In this document: piece by piece, positions 54,221 to 64,000 of the stretch
How the letters are laid out: every line of letters begins with the position of its first letter
Numbering within the stretch: the first letter of the stretch is position 1
Assembly: GCF_010015445.1 (NCBI RefSeq)
Contig: NC_053116.1
Span: 4,787,568 to 4,851,567 of the forward strand
Length of the DNA: 64,000 bases
Reading direction: 5' to 3'
Source: Perca fluviatilis
Taxonomy: Eukaryota; Chordata; Actinopteri; Perciformes; Percidae
The notes under the pieces: generated by a model
Database searches by the model: none
The model's input: only the letters and a program-made list of their open reading frames with translations
Told to the model about the DNA's origin: nothing
Translations under genes and position numbers: made by a program

Positions 54221-56400
54221 CTATGACATGTCAACATGTCTGCCGCGAAAAAAGGTCTTTTGGCTGAGATGGACGGATGACATAGCGCTGCATATATTAG
54301 CCAGCAGCTAGCGGCTTAATCAACAAAACACCACAGTTAATTTTCGGCTGCATGCACGTTTTTTAATAAAAACGAGCATAAGAAACACAAAATTGAAAAT
54401 CGAATACCTACTCCTACCCATCGAACGATTATTCATATATTCAGATCCAGCCCTGGCTACAACGTTGCAACTCTCTAGACTGTCCTCCACAAATTTCCCA
54501 TTCAGATTTTTTATGTATCAAAAATTTTGCCCACATTGCATTAAAAGTTTTACTGCATAGAGTATTTTAAACAAATACTACAATTTATTCCAAACTAAAT
54601 CGTTGATGTTCATGGAAAAGATTCACAACATTTTGAGGTCACTGTAGATTTAGTGTGCAAAATTTTAGAATTTTATCTCAAAAAGTAAATATAAAAAAAA
54701 TGTTTGAATTGTGTATCGCAAACGAAATTGCAGCCAATGCAAAATAGAGCATCTTTAAACAGTTTGTTACTATTTGATCTTTGTGAAAATGAATTACAGG
54801 CACCTCTATGTTGTCTCAACAACGTACACAAATTCTTTAAATTTGTTAAATTGTTTAGGAAAATTCTGCATTTCCATGCAGTCTTGCCAATTGTTTACTC
54901 AATGCCGTTATATCATCACCCAGATAATAGCTGCCTGAGAACAGCACCTGTCTATGGCGAAGAAGGTTCTGTGTTCGAGCCCCTGGTGTTACATGATGAT
55001 TATACCATATCTAATCAGGCATTGTTCTGTGGACAGCTGCCCTGCATGTTTTAAATGTGTTTCTGCATCAACACTTCTGATTCAAATTAACAATCAGTTC
55101 AGTTCCAGTTAAGTAAAGTCATGCTATCAAGTCAACCCGGATTGACTTAATAAATTAAATTACAGACTTTACACAAATTTTCTAATGATGAATTTGACAT
55201 TATTTAAAAATCCTGCATTTTGTGCAGTCATGCAAGATGTCTATTTAATGTTGTGAAGCTAGTTGTGTCTGCAACTCACTGCCGCCACCTCCAGCCTTCG
55301 AATTGTACTTCCGCTACTGCCGTCCCCGAGAGTGACAACAGTGGTACATTAGAGAAGAGTGCATTTTGGTGCTGTTCAGTTCAACATGCAAGGCTTGGGA
55401 AATTGCCCCCCCCCCCCCTCTTAATAGCGCCCTAGGCGGCTGCCCATATCACCTATAGCAATGACCTAGGCCTAATGGAAATTGGAAAAGCTTAAAATGT
55501 ATAATGGAAAATTGAAAAGATACATTTTTTAAAGGCAAAAATCAAATGCCAAAATGCAAAACATTTAGTTTGTTCTATTTAAGGTTTTAATTTAAAGTAT
55601 TTACAATGTAATACAATTTACAATGTTTTTAATTTTCTCTTTTAATTTTCTATTTTGAGTTTTAATTTAATAATGATCAAAATATAGTCCATACTTTTCA
55701 CTTTTCCATTGAAAAATCTCATCTACTTGAAAGATCTGTTGGCATGGCTGTTGACTTTTATTCTTGTTTGACTTGAAAAAAAACACAAAAAAATGTTTAG
55801 AAAGTCATATACTAAATGTGTGTAAAGTGTTGCTTAAAATTAAATCATCTTTGTTCTTGTCATCAAGACATATTTTCTGCAGGTTTCTAAAGTCCTCTGT
55901 GAGATTGTGGGCATTGGTGTTGTCCTTAGCTTTAGATATACACAAAGCACCTAACCTAAAGTATGCTTTCAAAACATTATCTTAACAATATGTCAACCAA
56001 CTATACTGTATATGGGTTCATAAGTTTCCAGGTATTGCTGTCAGATTATTTAAATGTTTCACTCTAGCATTTGTATCGAAAAAATAATGTCAGTAATTTC
56101 ATTCATATAGCAATGTGACATGCATTCACAATAATAAACGGTTTTCTGCAACATATTATTGATAAATAACAGCTAACATATCAAGCAAAAATACTTAATA
56201 AATATTTGACTTACACAGTGACAGATTACATTCCTTTACATAGCTATTTCCATAAGTATTTCAAAAATCTGTGCCTTTCTTTAAAAAACTGTATTAAATC
56301 CATTAATAGTAATTGTCTTTCAGTATGCACCTCGTTGATAAATTAACTCAGGTTAGACTTGAGTTTATTTTACAATTTGGGCGCATACTTCTGTAGCACT
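54221..56400. other. Downstream flank of the FAM107-like gene
   Basis: At 54395-54440 a CCAGCCCTGG-type hAT end fragment is visible. A C-run lies at about 55407. Otherwise AT-rich with no coding content. An AATAAA on minus at 56364-56369, about 30-40 bases past the FAM107-like stop, could be its poly(A) signal. Confidence 0.45.
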
Positions 56401-57793
56401 TCAGGTGTTTGCAGCCTTGTTCTGGATCGCAGCGTGAATCTTTCTTAGGTTCTGTCGGACTCGAACAAACTCCATCAACTGGGATTCCTCTCGTATCTTA
56501 TCCTCTTGTTCCTTCTCCCTCTGACAAGAGCAAAGGAGAAACACTGGCACTATATATTCATGTAAAGATGGCAAAAATGATTATTTCAAGATGAGGGCAA
56601 AAATGTATCATTTTTTGTGAGACACATAATGTGCATGGAATGATTTCTATTTAGACAGTTTTTCATGTGCACAATTTTTGTTTTCTGTGTTTGCTAATAT
56701 TGTTGGGGTTATAGGTTTATTATTATTATTTGTTGTCTTATGCTGAAACTCAATTTGCTGTAAGGTGGAATGAGCTAGAAAAACAAAACTTGGCCCAATG
56801 ACTAGTAATGATTACGGCTGGGTGATAAATATATTTTATCGATTCACTCCAATGTGTAGTTAACGCTGACTTGTTTAATTGAAAATCGTTTTTCTCCTTG
56901 AAGCCCCAGTGTGTAACGTTTGTAGTTGTTCATTATCGAAATCTATATTGCCCACCACCATCAATTTCAAGTATTCCTAGTAGTTTGGAATTTTACATTT
57001 GCGCTTGCATGAACTGGGGTAGACGCTCCATAATGATGCGCCATCTTGAAATATGTTTGCCGGTAAGGGACATACAGGCTATACTGCTCCGCCTTTCGCG
57101 TTTTCGACTCACAGCTGCTGCTAATGGATATCGTCGCTTCCCGGCCCCAGCAAGTTTGAAGAAGGAAACATGGAGGACCACACGTATTCAAAATACAAAT
57201 TTTAGGATGAGGAGTCTTCTTCTTCGCCCAGAAAAAGAAAACGGATATTGAAAAGAGCAAGAGACTGGAAGAGTGAAAGAGTGAAAATTGGAGCTGCTTT
57301 GGAGGCACAAACCAAATCCCAACTAGTTAATTATCCTCTGGACCGCTGCAGTCTCCTTTTCTTTCTCTTTCTCTTTCTCTCTCCTTTCCGTCGGATATTA
57401 TCTGTTGTGGTACCAAATATTCTACTTAACGTGACTTTAGTATTGGCTTATTTCATTCCGTCAGTGCTTAACAATGGTATTATAGTTTGTAAATCCTGTT
57501 TCATACCTGTTACTTGATATTGCACATTAACTAGTACCAAAATTCTACTTTCATTCCATCAGTGTGCTTAACTGTTATTCCATTAAAAATAGCTTGGAAA
57601 TCCTATTTCACCAAATATTCTACTTACTCTGTTTTTAACATTTGCTTTTTTCGTTCCATCACAGTGCTTAACTTTTATTTTATTGTTAAATAGAACTTGT
57701 AAATCCTTGTGTCACAAGTCAGCATTGCAGTTATAATGGTCTGTTCTACTACTGTTTTTACCTCCGTATGTATATATGTGTATATATATATAA

Positions 57794-57824
<31 letters not shown>

Positions 57825-57958
57825 CAGTGATCTGACACGTCTTGTTTCAATGACATTTACTTTACTTTGAAATGTGGAATTAAAACGCCAAATGGAAATT
57901 TGGCTGGTTTGATCAATAATTATTCTTGATAAACTGCATGCTATAAATATTAAATATA

Positions 57959-58038
<80 letters not shown>

Positions 58039-58891
58039 CGGTAGGAAGGTGGCTGCCGATTTAAAAAGCGACTGCCACCGGCGGTGCACTGGCAAACGTG
58101 TTTGCGATTACGCCATTCTGACGCTTCTACTGCCTCTGGAGCACCGCCGGTGGTCCGCCGACTCATTGCTATCTGGGGATGTACATTTGCTTCCCAAGAC
58201 ATATGAGCCCAGTTGGAGGACGGCGGCTGTGGCTTAGGAGGTAGAGCGTTTTGCCCTTAAACCACAAGGTCGATGCCCCCCAGCTCCTGCTGTCTGCATG
58301 TCGAAGTTTCTTTGAGCAAGACACTTAACTCCAAGTTGCTCCCAATGGCAGGCCAGCACCTTGCATTGCAGCTCCATTCACAAATGGAATGGGTGAATGA
58401 GAGGTAAACTGTAAAGCGCTTTTTAAGGCACTTTATAAATGCTGACCTTTACTAAGTCTGATTGACATGAAATTTGACAAACAAGTCCAGCTTAATCTGC
58501 TTTACACAAAAGCCTCTTGGATGGATTTTCTGCCATTTTGCTTACTTGACCTTACAGTAGCATTCACCTATACTTTCACCCATACCTATGCCCAGGGCTC
58601 TAAGCTAAAAAAAAAAATTAGGTTTCATTTGATCCCTTAAGGCAGTTCATTTGGTAGTTACAATGAGTGCCCATGTGCATGAAAAGATTAAATTTAGCAT
58701 TTTCGGTCATTGCTAAACCACTTATAAACCTATAAACAGGACGTATTACCTCAAGTTGTTTCAGCTGACGTCTGAGTAGCACATCCTCCAGAGAAGTCCT
58801 GCTCTGTCCCTCCTCTTCCCGGTCACACTGTACCCTCTTCCTCCTCTCCAGCACTTGCTGGAGTTCTGACCTGCTGCTCAGCGCCAGACCC
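56401..58891 (-). CDS. FAM107-family protein, last two coding exons
   Basis: Exon 58750-58891 (acceptor GGGCTAAG, donor GTAATA) gives GLALSSRSELQQVLERRKR and SLEDVLLRRQLKQLE. Exon 56401-56520 (acceptor CTCTTGTCAG) gives REKEQEDKIREESQL, then MEFVRVRQNLRKIHAAIQNK and a stop after AANT. The join is in phase 0, and the first exon begins one base into a codon. The GLA-ELQxVLE(K/R)RKR, LLxRQxxLxQLE and EFVxVxxNLR(K/R) blocks are the FAM107 (DRR1-like) signature, a small coiled-coil protein linked to actin and stress responses in mammals. The N-terminal exons with the PELI/LHRELL motifs are not between 58892 and 64000, so they lie beyond the window or were missed. Coding capacity looks intact. The 2.2-kb intron holds TE debris, microsatellites and a SINE. 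Paralogue (A or B) not decided. Confidence 0.75.
56895..57353 (+). pseudogene. Fragment of a fish repeat gene (MEDHTYSK-type start)
   Basis: After a block starting CCCCAGTGTGTAACGTTTG, an ATG at 57171 gives MEDHTYSKYKF, a stop, then DEESSSSPRKRKRILKRARD and RVKIGAALEA. Similar starts followed by RDR-RVNIG belong to a repeated fish protein family that I know only as uncharacterised. One in-frame stop and loss of the downstream part make it a fragment. It lies in the FAM107-like intron. Confidence 0.35.
57413..57712. repeat. Degenerate tandem repeat
   Basis: Three units beginning CCAAATATTCTACTTA or close variants at 57413, 57536 and 57611 share CATTCC(G/A)TCAGTG, TGCTTAAC and TTGTAAATCC. Unit lengths vary from 75 to 123 bases. 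Confidence 0.55.
57797..58034. repeat. (GT)n and (AT)n microsatellites
   Basis: (GT)n at about 57797-57822 and a ~68-base pure (AT)n at about 57966-58034. Frames predicted across them are artefacts of the repeat. Confidence 0.95.
58224..58455 (+). mobile_element. tRNA-derived SINE
   Basis: GGCTGTGGCTTAGGAGGTAG gives a pol III A box, and AAGGTCGATGCCCCCC a degenerate B box about 35 bases later. The body has TTTGAGCAAGACACTTAACT and TGCTCCCAATGGCAGGCC. The tail has GTAAAGCGCTTTTTAAGGC and CTTTATAAATGC, like a LINE 3' end. This is the layout of a widespread teleost SINE. It lies in the FAM107-like intron. Target duplication not seen. Confidence 0.7.
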
Positions 58892-59660
58892 CTTAGCCCA
58901 TAGAAGAAGAAATAGAGCAGCTGTTAAATATAATGGAAAAGAAAAAAACACAGGTGGTATGACAGGTTTTAGTTTTGTCCAATTTGAAATATGGATGAAG
59001 AAGCTTTATTTTTACCCAGTCTAATCCCAATTATTTAGTTACAGTACAGAGTACATGTAGTGCCTCTTTGTCTCTGAATGTTTTCTAACTCCACACATCT
59101 GCTCGAGTCGATATTATCCAGGTATTAAAGGAGCTCACGGTTAGTTTAACCTCATTTGACTTGGCTGATGCGCTGCCTGTTTACATGCTGTGTAGCATTC
59201 AAGAATCTTCAGACGATGTTGCGTTGCAAAATAACAATACGTTTATTTGGTTTTACCGTGCAGCACGAAAATGTCCATTCTTTCAGTTTTCAGTGGGAAA
59301 TCCATAAACAATAAGACAGCTTTTTAAACAAAAGTTTGGTGCCAATGCACTCCAGGATCACAGTGTTCAGGATACAGTGACAGCGGTCAAAAGCCCTTTG
59401 CCCTTTCGGGCCAAACACCTGCCAACAACAGTTTGGAGCTTACCTTTATAACCTTGCCCCAGGTAATACCACAGTGACACCTGATGATGCTTGCATATGA
59501 GGCCTACTTTTGTGACACTAGGCTCATACCTCTTTTTGCTTTTATTATATGTTGTTCTGTCGTATGTTTTGTCTGTTTGTGCATACATGGATGAGCAAGC
59601 CTTAGTGAAGTACCCTGATTTACTAATAACATTTTGCAGGCAAACCTATTTAAGTTACTA

Positions 59661-59726
<66 letters not shown>

Positions 59727-60082
59727 CTTATTCATCTTATAATCTATGTTTATTACTCCTACTAGGCCGGTGTGTCTTTCGAATTGCCTATTTCAGAACT
59801 TAATAGCCAGTTGAGACCTGGTTCTAGGGTTTTTGTAACATTGTTCATGTTCAACACCAGACTTGTTTCATTTAACTAGTGAGGGGCAGTTTTGAGCTGG
59901 AGTTTTGCGCAAGCTGCGTTTGATGTGGTCATGTATCTTACAAATAGGGGAGGGGGTCTGCGGTCTCAGAGGGTTAGGGGATTTATTTAAGTTTTTATGT
60001 TTTTACCACACTTTGCTTAGATCTAACAGTTCACCCTTTGCTACAAAAGTATCAGCGAGGGTACACGAGACATGTATATGTG
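58892..60082. other. Upstream flank or intron of the FAM107-like gene
   Basis: No upstream FAM107 exon was found on minus. An (AT)n lies at 59664-59718. Frames at 59367-59588 and 59491-59742 have no recognisable content. Confidence 0.45.
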
Positions 60083-60463
60083 CAGGGTGGGAAATTAACT
60101 TTTTTGCCCACTAGCCAAAGTGGCAGGTGGATGCCCAATTTTACCAGCCACTTACATTTTTTACCAGCCACTTTTTCCGGAATTCAAATTTATAGTTTTT
60201 AGTGCACTATTATACTTTTAATTGCTTTATTAAATTACTTATTATTAATACATATTTTATTAATATAAATGTATTTATTATGTGTCAGTAGCTTGTTGAT
60301 CTTTACATTGTTAGTTCATTTCCTATCCTGGCCTGAGACACACATTCATAAGGTTTGATAAAGGACTTATTGGACTTAAACTTATCATTGATCTTAAAAT
60401 AACAAGTGTAGCTGTCCTCAATTTAGGTCATCCTGTACGTCTCATCTCCGGTTTTTCCTGCAT

Positions 60464-60519
<56 letters not shown>

Positions 60520-61001
60520 TTGTCAGTCGCGGGGTAGAACTGAGCAGCAGAGGGCCGACAGGATTAAAACGGCAGCAGCTCCTTAAACATCGTTACATTG
60601 ACGTTCAAATGTATACAGGTTGGCAGGACGGTCTGAAATGTTTTGCACGGTCTTTCGCTGTACGTTTGTCAATGCGCCACTTGTTCGAGAAGTACCTTCT
60701 CTTTTTCTTTACTTGGCTCTCAACTGTTTGTACATCCATAGCTACTGCTGACTCCGCGGCGGGCCTCTTAACATGTCGCCACATTTTTTAACAGATAATT
60801 TTCCTTTCGTCTGTACCTCAGCTCAGCTAGCTAGCTACATGTGTCACGGACTCACGGACTAGCGCTGAAAACTAGCTACTCGACTATGCGTGGTCAAAGC
60901 CCCGGCTGTGAACGGTTTCATTTCCTGTAAGTTCTTCACAATAAAGGTCCTCCGTTAGGTTGGTATTTGAATGTTTTTATTATGAAGCAGCAAAATCTGG
61001 A
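60083..61001 (-). mobile_element. hAT B copy 2, truncated
   Basis: It begins with the same terminus as hAT B, CAGGGTGGGAAATTAACTT, and is the reverse complement of about 43150-44065. Shared parts are the ACCAGCCACTT subterminal block, the TGTGTCAGTAGCTTGTTGAT block, a longer (GT)n at 60467-60518 and TTTATTATGAAGCAGCAAAA at the right edge. Similarity stops at about 61001, where L1-like sequence begins. The other terminus is absent. Confidence 0.85.
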
Positions 61002-61640
61002 CATTTTGGGGATGGCTGAGCTTTCAATTCTTTCAGTTAACATCAGGGGGCCAAACCAGCCGATCAAACAAGTTAAATTCCTGGACTACTTAAGAAGAAA
61101 AAACATAGATGTAGCGCTTATACAAGAGTCACATTTACATAAAGAGATGTAAATCGCCTACAAAATAAAAACTACAAGATTGCTGCTTCATCTAGTGACG
61201 ACACCAAAACCAAGGGCTACATTGTGTTACTGTCGCAGAAATGCGCACTCACCGTAGATAAAAGTAGCAAAGATTTATAAGGCAGGGTATCTTATATATG
61301 CACCACAATAAGGAGTAGGAAAATAGCCTTTGTTTTGGTATATGCACCATCTACATATGACATAAGCTTTTTCCTGCGTCTAACCAATGAATTGCTCTCT
61401 CTCAATGAATATTCACTAATTATAAGGGGAGACATGAATGCAGTGCTAGATTTAAATCAGGATAGATCAGGGGGCAACCACACAAAGGCCCAAAAACACA
61501 CATCAGACATGTTTAGAGCAGTTATGGAATCCCACCATCTTACAGATGTATGAAGGATGCACAATCCTACTAGCAAGTATTACACCTTTTTTTCTGCACG
61601 TCACCACACCCACTCCGGCATTGATTACATTTTGTGTTCT
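61002..61640 (+). pseudogene. L1/Tx1-like LINE endonuclease fragment
   Basis: The frame, with stops, reads ILSVNIRGPNQPIK, FLDYLRRKNIDVALIQESHL, KIAFVLVYAPSTYD, IIRGDMNAVLDLNQDRSGG, then PTSKYYTFFSARHHTHSGID and YIL. N, E, D-x-N and the S-x-IDYIL block are the APE-type endonuclease of L1/Tx1 elements. Two or more stops and no RT follow. Sequence changes at about 61640, upstream of the ISL2EU-like gene. Confidence 0.8.
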
Positions 61641-61795
61641 ATGTTCCACATGATAGCAATTCATATTTTGCACGTGACATCACAACTACTGGCTGGCGGG
61701 CAACAACATCATTCTCCTAGCAACGAAACCTTGCCAGTTTTACCATACGAAAGTTTGTGTTTTGAGGTGAAAAACGATACGCCCAACCCATTGAT

Positions 61796-63882
61796 ATGCC
61801 AGATAGTTGTTGTGCGATTGGTTGCACTAACCGCCAAGGAGAGAAGCCGGGGTTATGTTTTTACCGGATCCCATCTGATAAGGAGAATCCAGAGAGAAGA
61901 CAACTATGGATACAGGCTATCAGACGTGCAACCGTTTCAGGAAATGGGGCCTGGCAACCTTTACAGTGTACACGTCTGTGCAGCGATCATTTCATCAAAG
62001 GTATGTCGTTTTGAGGTTTGTAATATCTGATATAGGGTGACCAGACGTCCTGGTTTGACCGTGACAGTCCCAAGTCCCGACAAAAGCTGTGTTGGGACGC
62101 TAAAATATCCCGGTTTACACCAACCACTATGAAATTGTCCCGGTTGTCAGTGATTACATAACCGACGTGGTTTTATTATAGCCCGATCATTAACTAAACC
62201 CATGTAGAAAGACTAATGAAGCGTCCAGCGTATGATTTTAACAATGTGTGTGTGTCGTGTGTGTTGTGTGTGTGTCAATCAATCGTAGCGGTCTGCATAA
62301 TCTGTGCAGCCAGCGTTGCAATGTATATTTGTAAACATTGTTGCAACGCTTCTTCTTATTTGTCTCGTTTTAACCAGTCTTTTGCTGACACCTGTGTTAA
62401 ATTTAACTTTATTGTTATTTGTATGTTGCTTTGGACAAAAGCATCTGCTAAATATAATAACCATTATTTCAGGTGCCAAATCTGATAACCTGCTGTCCCC
62501 TGACTGGGTTCCATCTGTCTTCTCTCACACCCCTGCCACCAAAAAGAGGAAAAGGGAGAAAGACATGGAAAGGTTTGACTTTGAATGTTGTATAATAAGG
62601 CTGTGTCTGAAATGTTTTGCTGCATCTAATGTTGTTTTTTTCTATTATGCGTCACTCTCATATTGAATTCTTTCTTAACAGTTCATTATTAGTTTATCTA
62701 CCTGCACAGTAAAGTATTAACCAAATGTAATACATATTTTACAATAGTAGTTCTATATATGTGATAAAAAAAAATCTCATTGTGTCCTTGTAAACAAAAG
62801 GTACGAGCAGCACAGTAGAATCCAAATCAAGAGGATGGAGGCAGAAAAGAAACAAGATGCTAAGGATGTCCTCTTGGAACTGTCGTCAGGAGAGCCTGTG
62901 CCACAACAGTGTTTCAGCAATCACTGCAAAGATGCCATTGCAAAGCTACAGCAGGAGTGTGACGACCTCAGGGAGGAAAACCGCAGGCTGAAAACCAATC
63001 TAGGAACACTGGATGAACAGGCTTTAGCAAATGATGATCTAAAAGTCAAAGCACTGACTGGACTCCCCACGTTTGCCAAGCTGCAAGTAGTTTTATGTAG
63101 TGTTATTTTATGTCTCTCCTTTCCAACAACTTCTTTTAACTCTTATGAGGATGAAAATGAACCTGTCCCTACTTAGTGTTCTCTTCCAAATCTCAATAGC
63201 GACAGCAAGCAGAACTTTTAGAACTACCCTTGACATGCTACATGCAAAGCTTGTTCCATCATTTTTATTTTGGCCACAGAGAGAAGAGCTTTGGCTGTCA
63301 GTGCCCATGATATTTCGACAAACTTATTCTAGATGTGCCTGCATAATTGACTGTTTTGAAATTTTTATAGAAAAACCCAAAGACTTCAAAGCAAGAGCAC
63401 AAACATATTCGACCTATAAACATCATCACACCATGAAATACCTAATAGGCATATCCCCACAAGGAACAGTCATATTTATATCTAAGGGATGGGGAGGCAG
63501 AACATCAGACAAACGTGTCACAGAAAATTCTGGGTTTCTGGAATGCATCAGTGCGGGTGATGTAATACTGGCTGATCGAGGGTTTAACGTGGCAGAGTCT
63601 ATTAGTTTGTATAATGCTGAGCTGAAGATCCCAGCTTTCACTAAAGGAAGGAAACAATTGAGCCCAGTAGAGCTGGAGTCCACACGTGGACTTGCCTCAG
63701 TAAGAATCCATGTAGAAAGAGTTATCGGTGAAACAAGAAACCGATACACTATACTAATAAGTACTATTGGTATCCAGATGTGTGAAGCTGAACACCCCAA
63801 AGGGTTTACAGTTTTAGACAAAGTAGTCCATGTGTGTTGTGCCCTTACAAATGTGGCACCCTCAATTATTCCTTTAAACTGA
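61796..63882 (+). pseudogene. ISL2EU-type THAP/DDE transposase
   Basis: Exon 1 (61796-62000, donor GTATGT) gives MPDSCCAIGCTNRQGEK and ends at CSDHFIKG, a THAP C2CH DNA-binding domain. Exon 2 (62473-62572, acceptor TTATTTCAG) is a short basic linker, LSPDWVPSVF, KKRKREKD. Exon 3 starts at 62801 after AAACAAAAG and has a coiled coil (DDLREENRRLKTNL) and LTGLPTFAKLQ. A frameshift near 63090 then leads to the catalytic part, open from 63100 to 63882. It has FQISIATASRTFR, IIDCFEIFIEKP (Asp codon 63349), ISKGWGGRTSDK, ILADRGFNV (Asp codon 63574) and RIHVERVIGETRNRY (Glu codon 63715), a DDE triad, and it ends PSIIPLN. This is the IS5-like fold used by ISL2EU and PIF/Harbinger enzymes. The frameshift and a possible short deletion beside it probably inactivate it. 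Its 3' terminus was not found before the window end. Confidence 0.8.
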
Positions 63883-64000
63883 ATACAGTACAACATTAAT
63901 ACAATGTAAATATACAATGATTTATTTACAAACTACACACACAAAAAAATATGTATGTACACACATTATTTACATAAATGTATTACATTTTCATTACTTA

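Noticed and set aside
57675..58202. Minus-strand frame of 175 codons with long IYIYIY and THTHTH runs
   Set aside because: Produced by (AT)n and (GT)n microsatellites; no real coding content.
58224..58300. Possible tRNA gene
   Set aside because: The A and B boxes are degenerate and the sequence continues into a SINE body; it does not fold as a complete tRNA.

Overview
The window is eukaryotic and reads as a teleost fish, most likely a percomorph. It carries L2-clade and Rex1 LINEs with the short 3' repeats typical of fish, a Tc1 element with the CACTGCTCAAAAAAATAAAG terminus common in fish, TTAA-flanked (Kolobok-type) elements, several hAT families, a tRNA-derived SINE, many TA/CA microsatellites, and spliced genes with GT-AG introns. 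There is no bacterial gene organisation. Most of the 64 kb is transposon-derived, much of it nested and decayed. The only host gene I recognise with confidence is a FAM107-family gene, whose last two coding exons lie on the minus strand at 58750-58891 and 56401-56520.

Layout. 0-6 kb: decayed hAT-like fragments in inverted orientation, short tandem repeats, a TTAA MITE inserted in a 42-bp minisatellite, and a small hAT-like element with a BED zinc finger. 6-12.8 kb: a Kolobok-like transposon. It has a spliced P2X7 cytoplasmic-domain-like gene on plus and a broken nine-exon THAP transposase on minus, meeting tail to tail; a Tc1 element sits in an intron of the first gene. 12.8-15.1 kb: MITEs. 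15.2-20.2 kb: a nearly full-length L2 LINE. 20.7-22.6 kb: a truncated Rex1 LINE on minus. 22.6-26.6 kb: mostly unannotated, with a possible minus-strand first exon and decayed integrase fragments. 26.6-29.2 kb: a 2.57-kb TTAA fold-back element with a 195-bp tandem array. 29.2-41.3 kb: a minus-strand, multi-exon integrase pseudogene and an intact two-exon SAM-like reading frame. The roughly 8.7-kb intron of the latter holds a second L2-type LINE, itself split by a 4.2-kb element with ~0.7-kb terminal inverted repeats. 41.8-44.6 kb: stacked hAT elements with visible target duplications and a microsatellite-armed palindrome. 45.7-47.3 kb: an L2 copy that keeps both ends but has lost ORF2. 47.9-51 kb: hAT remnants. 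51-56.4 kb: repeats and non-coding DNA. 56.4-58.9 kb: FAM107-like exons with TE debris in the intron. 60-64 kb: a truncated hAT copy, an L1-like endonuclease fragment, and an ISL2EU-type THAP/DDE transposase running to the window edge.

How the parts relate. There is no pathway here; the logic is nested transposition. Insertion order can be read at several places: MITE into minisatellite, Tc1 into the Kolobok intron, long-TIR element into an L2 with the reading frame recovered when it is removed, and hAT into hAT. Family names come from recognising motifs and remembered consensus sequences. Nothing was searched or aligned by machine, so boundaries without a stated target duplication are approximate.
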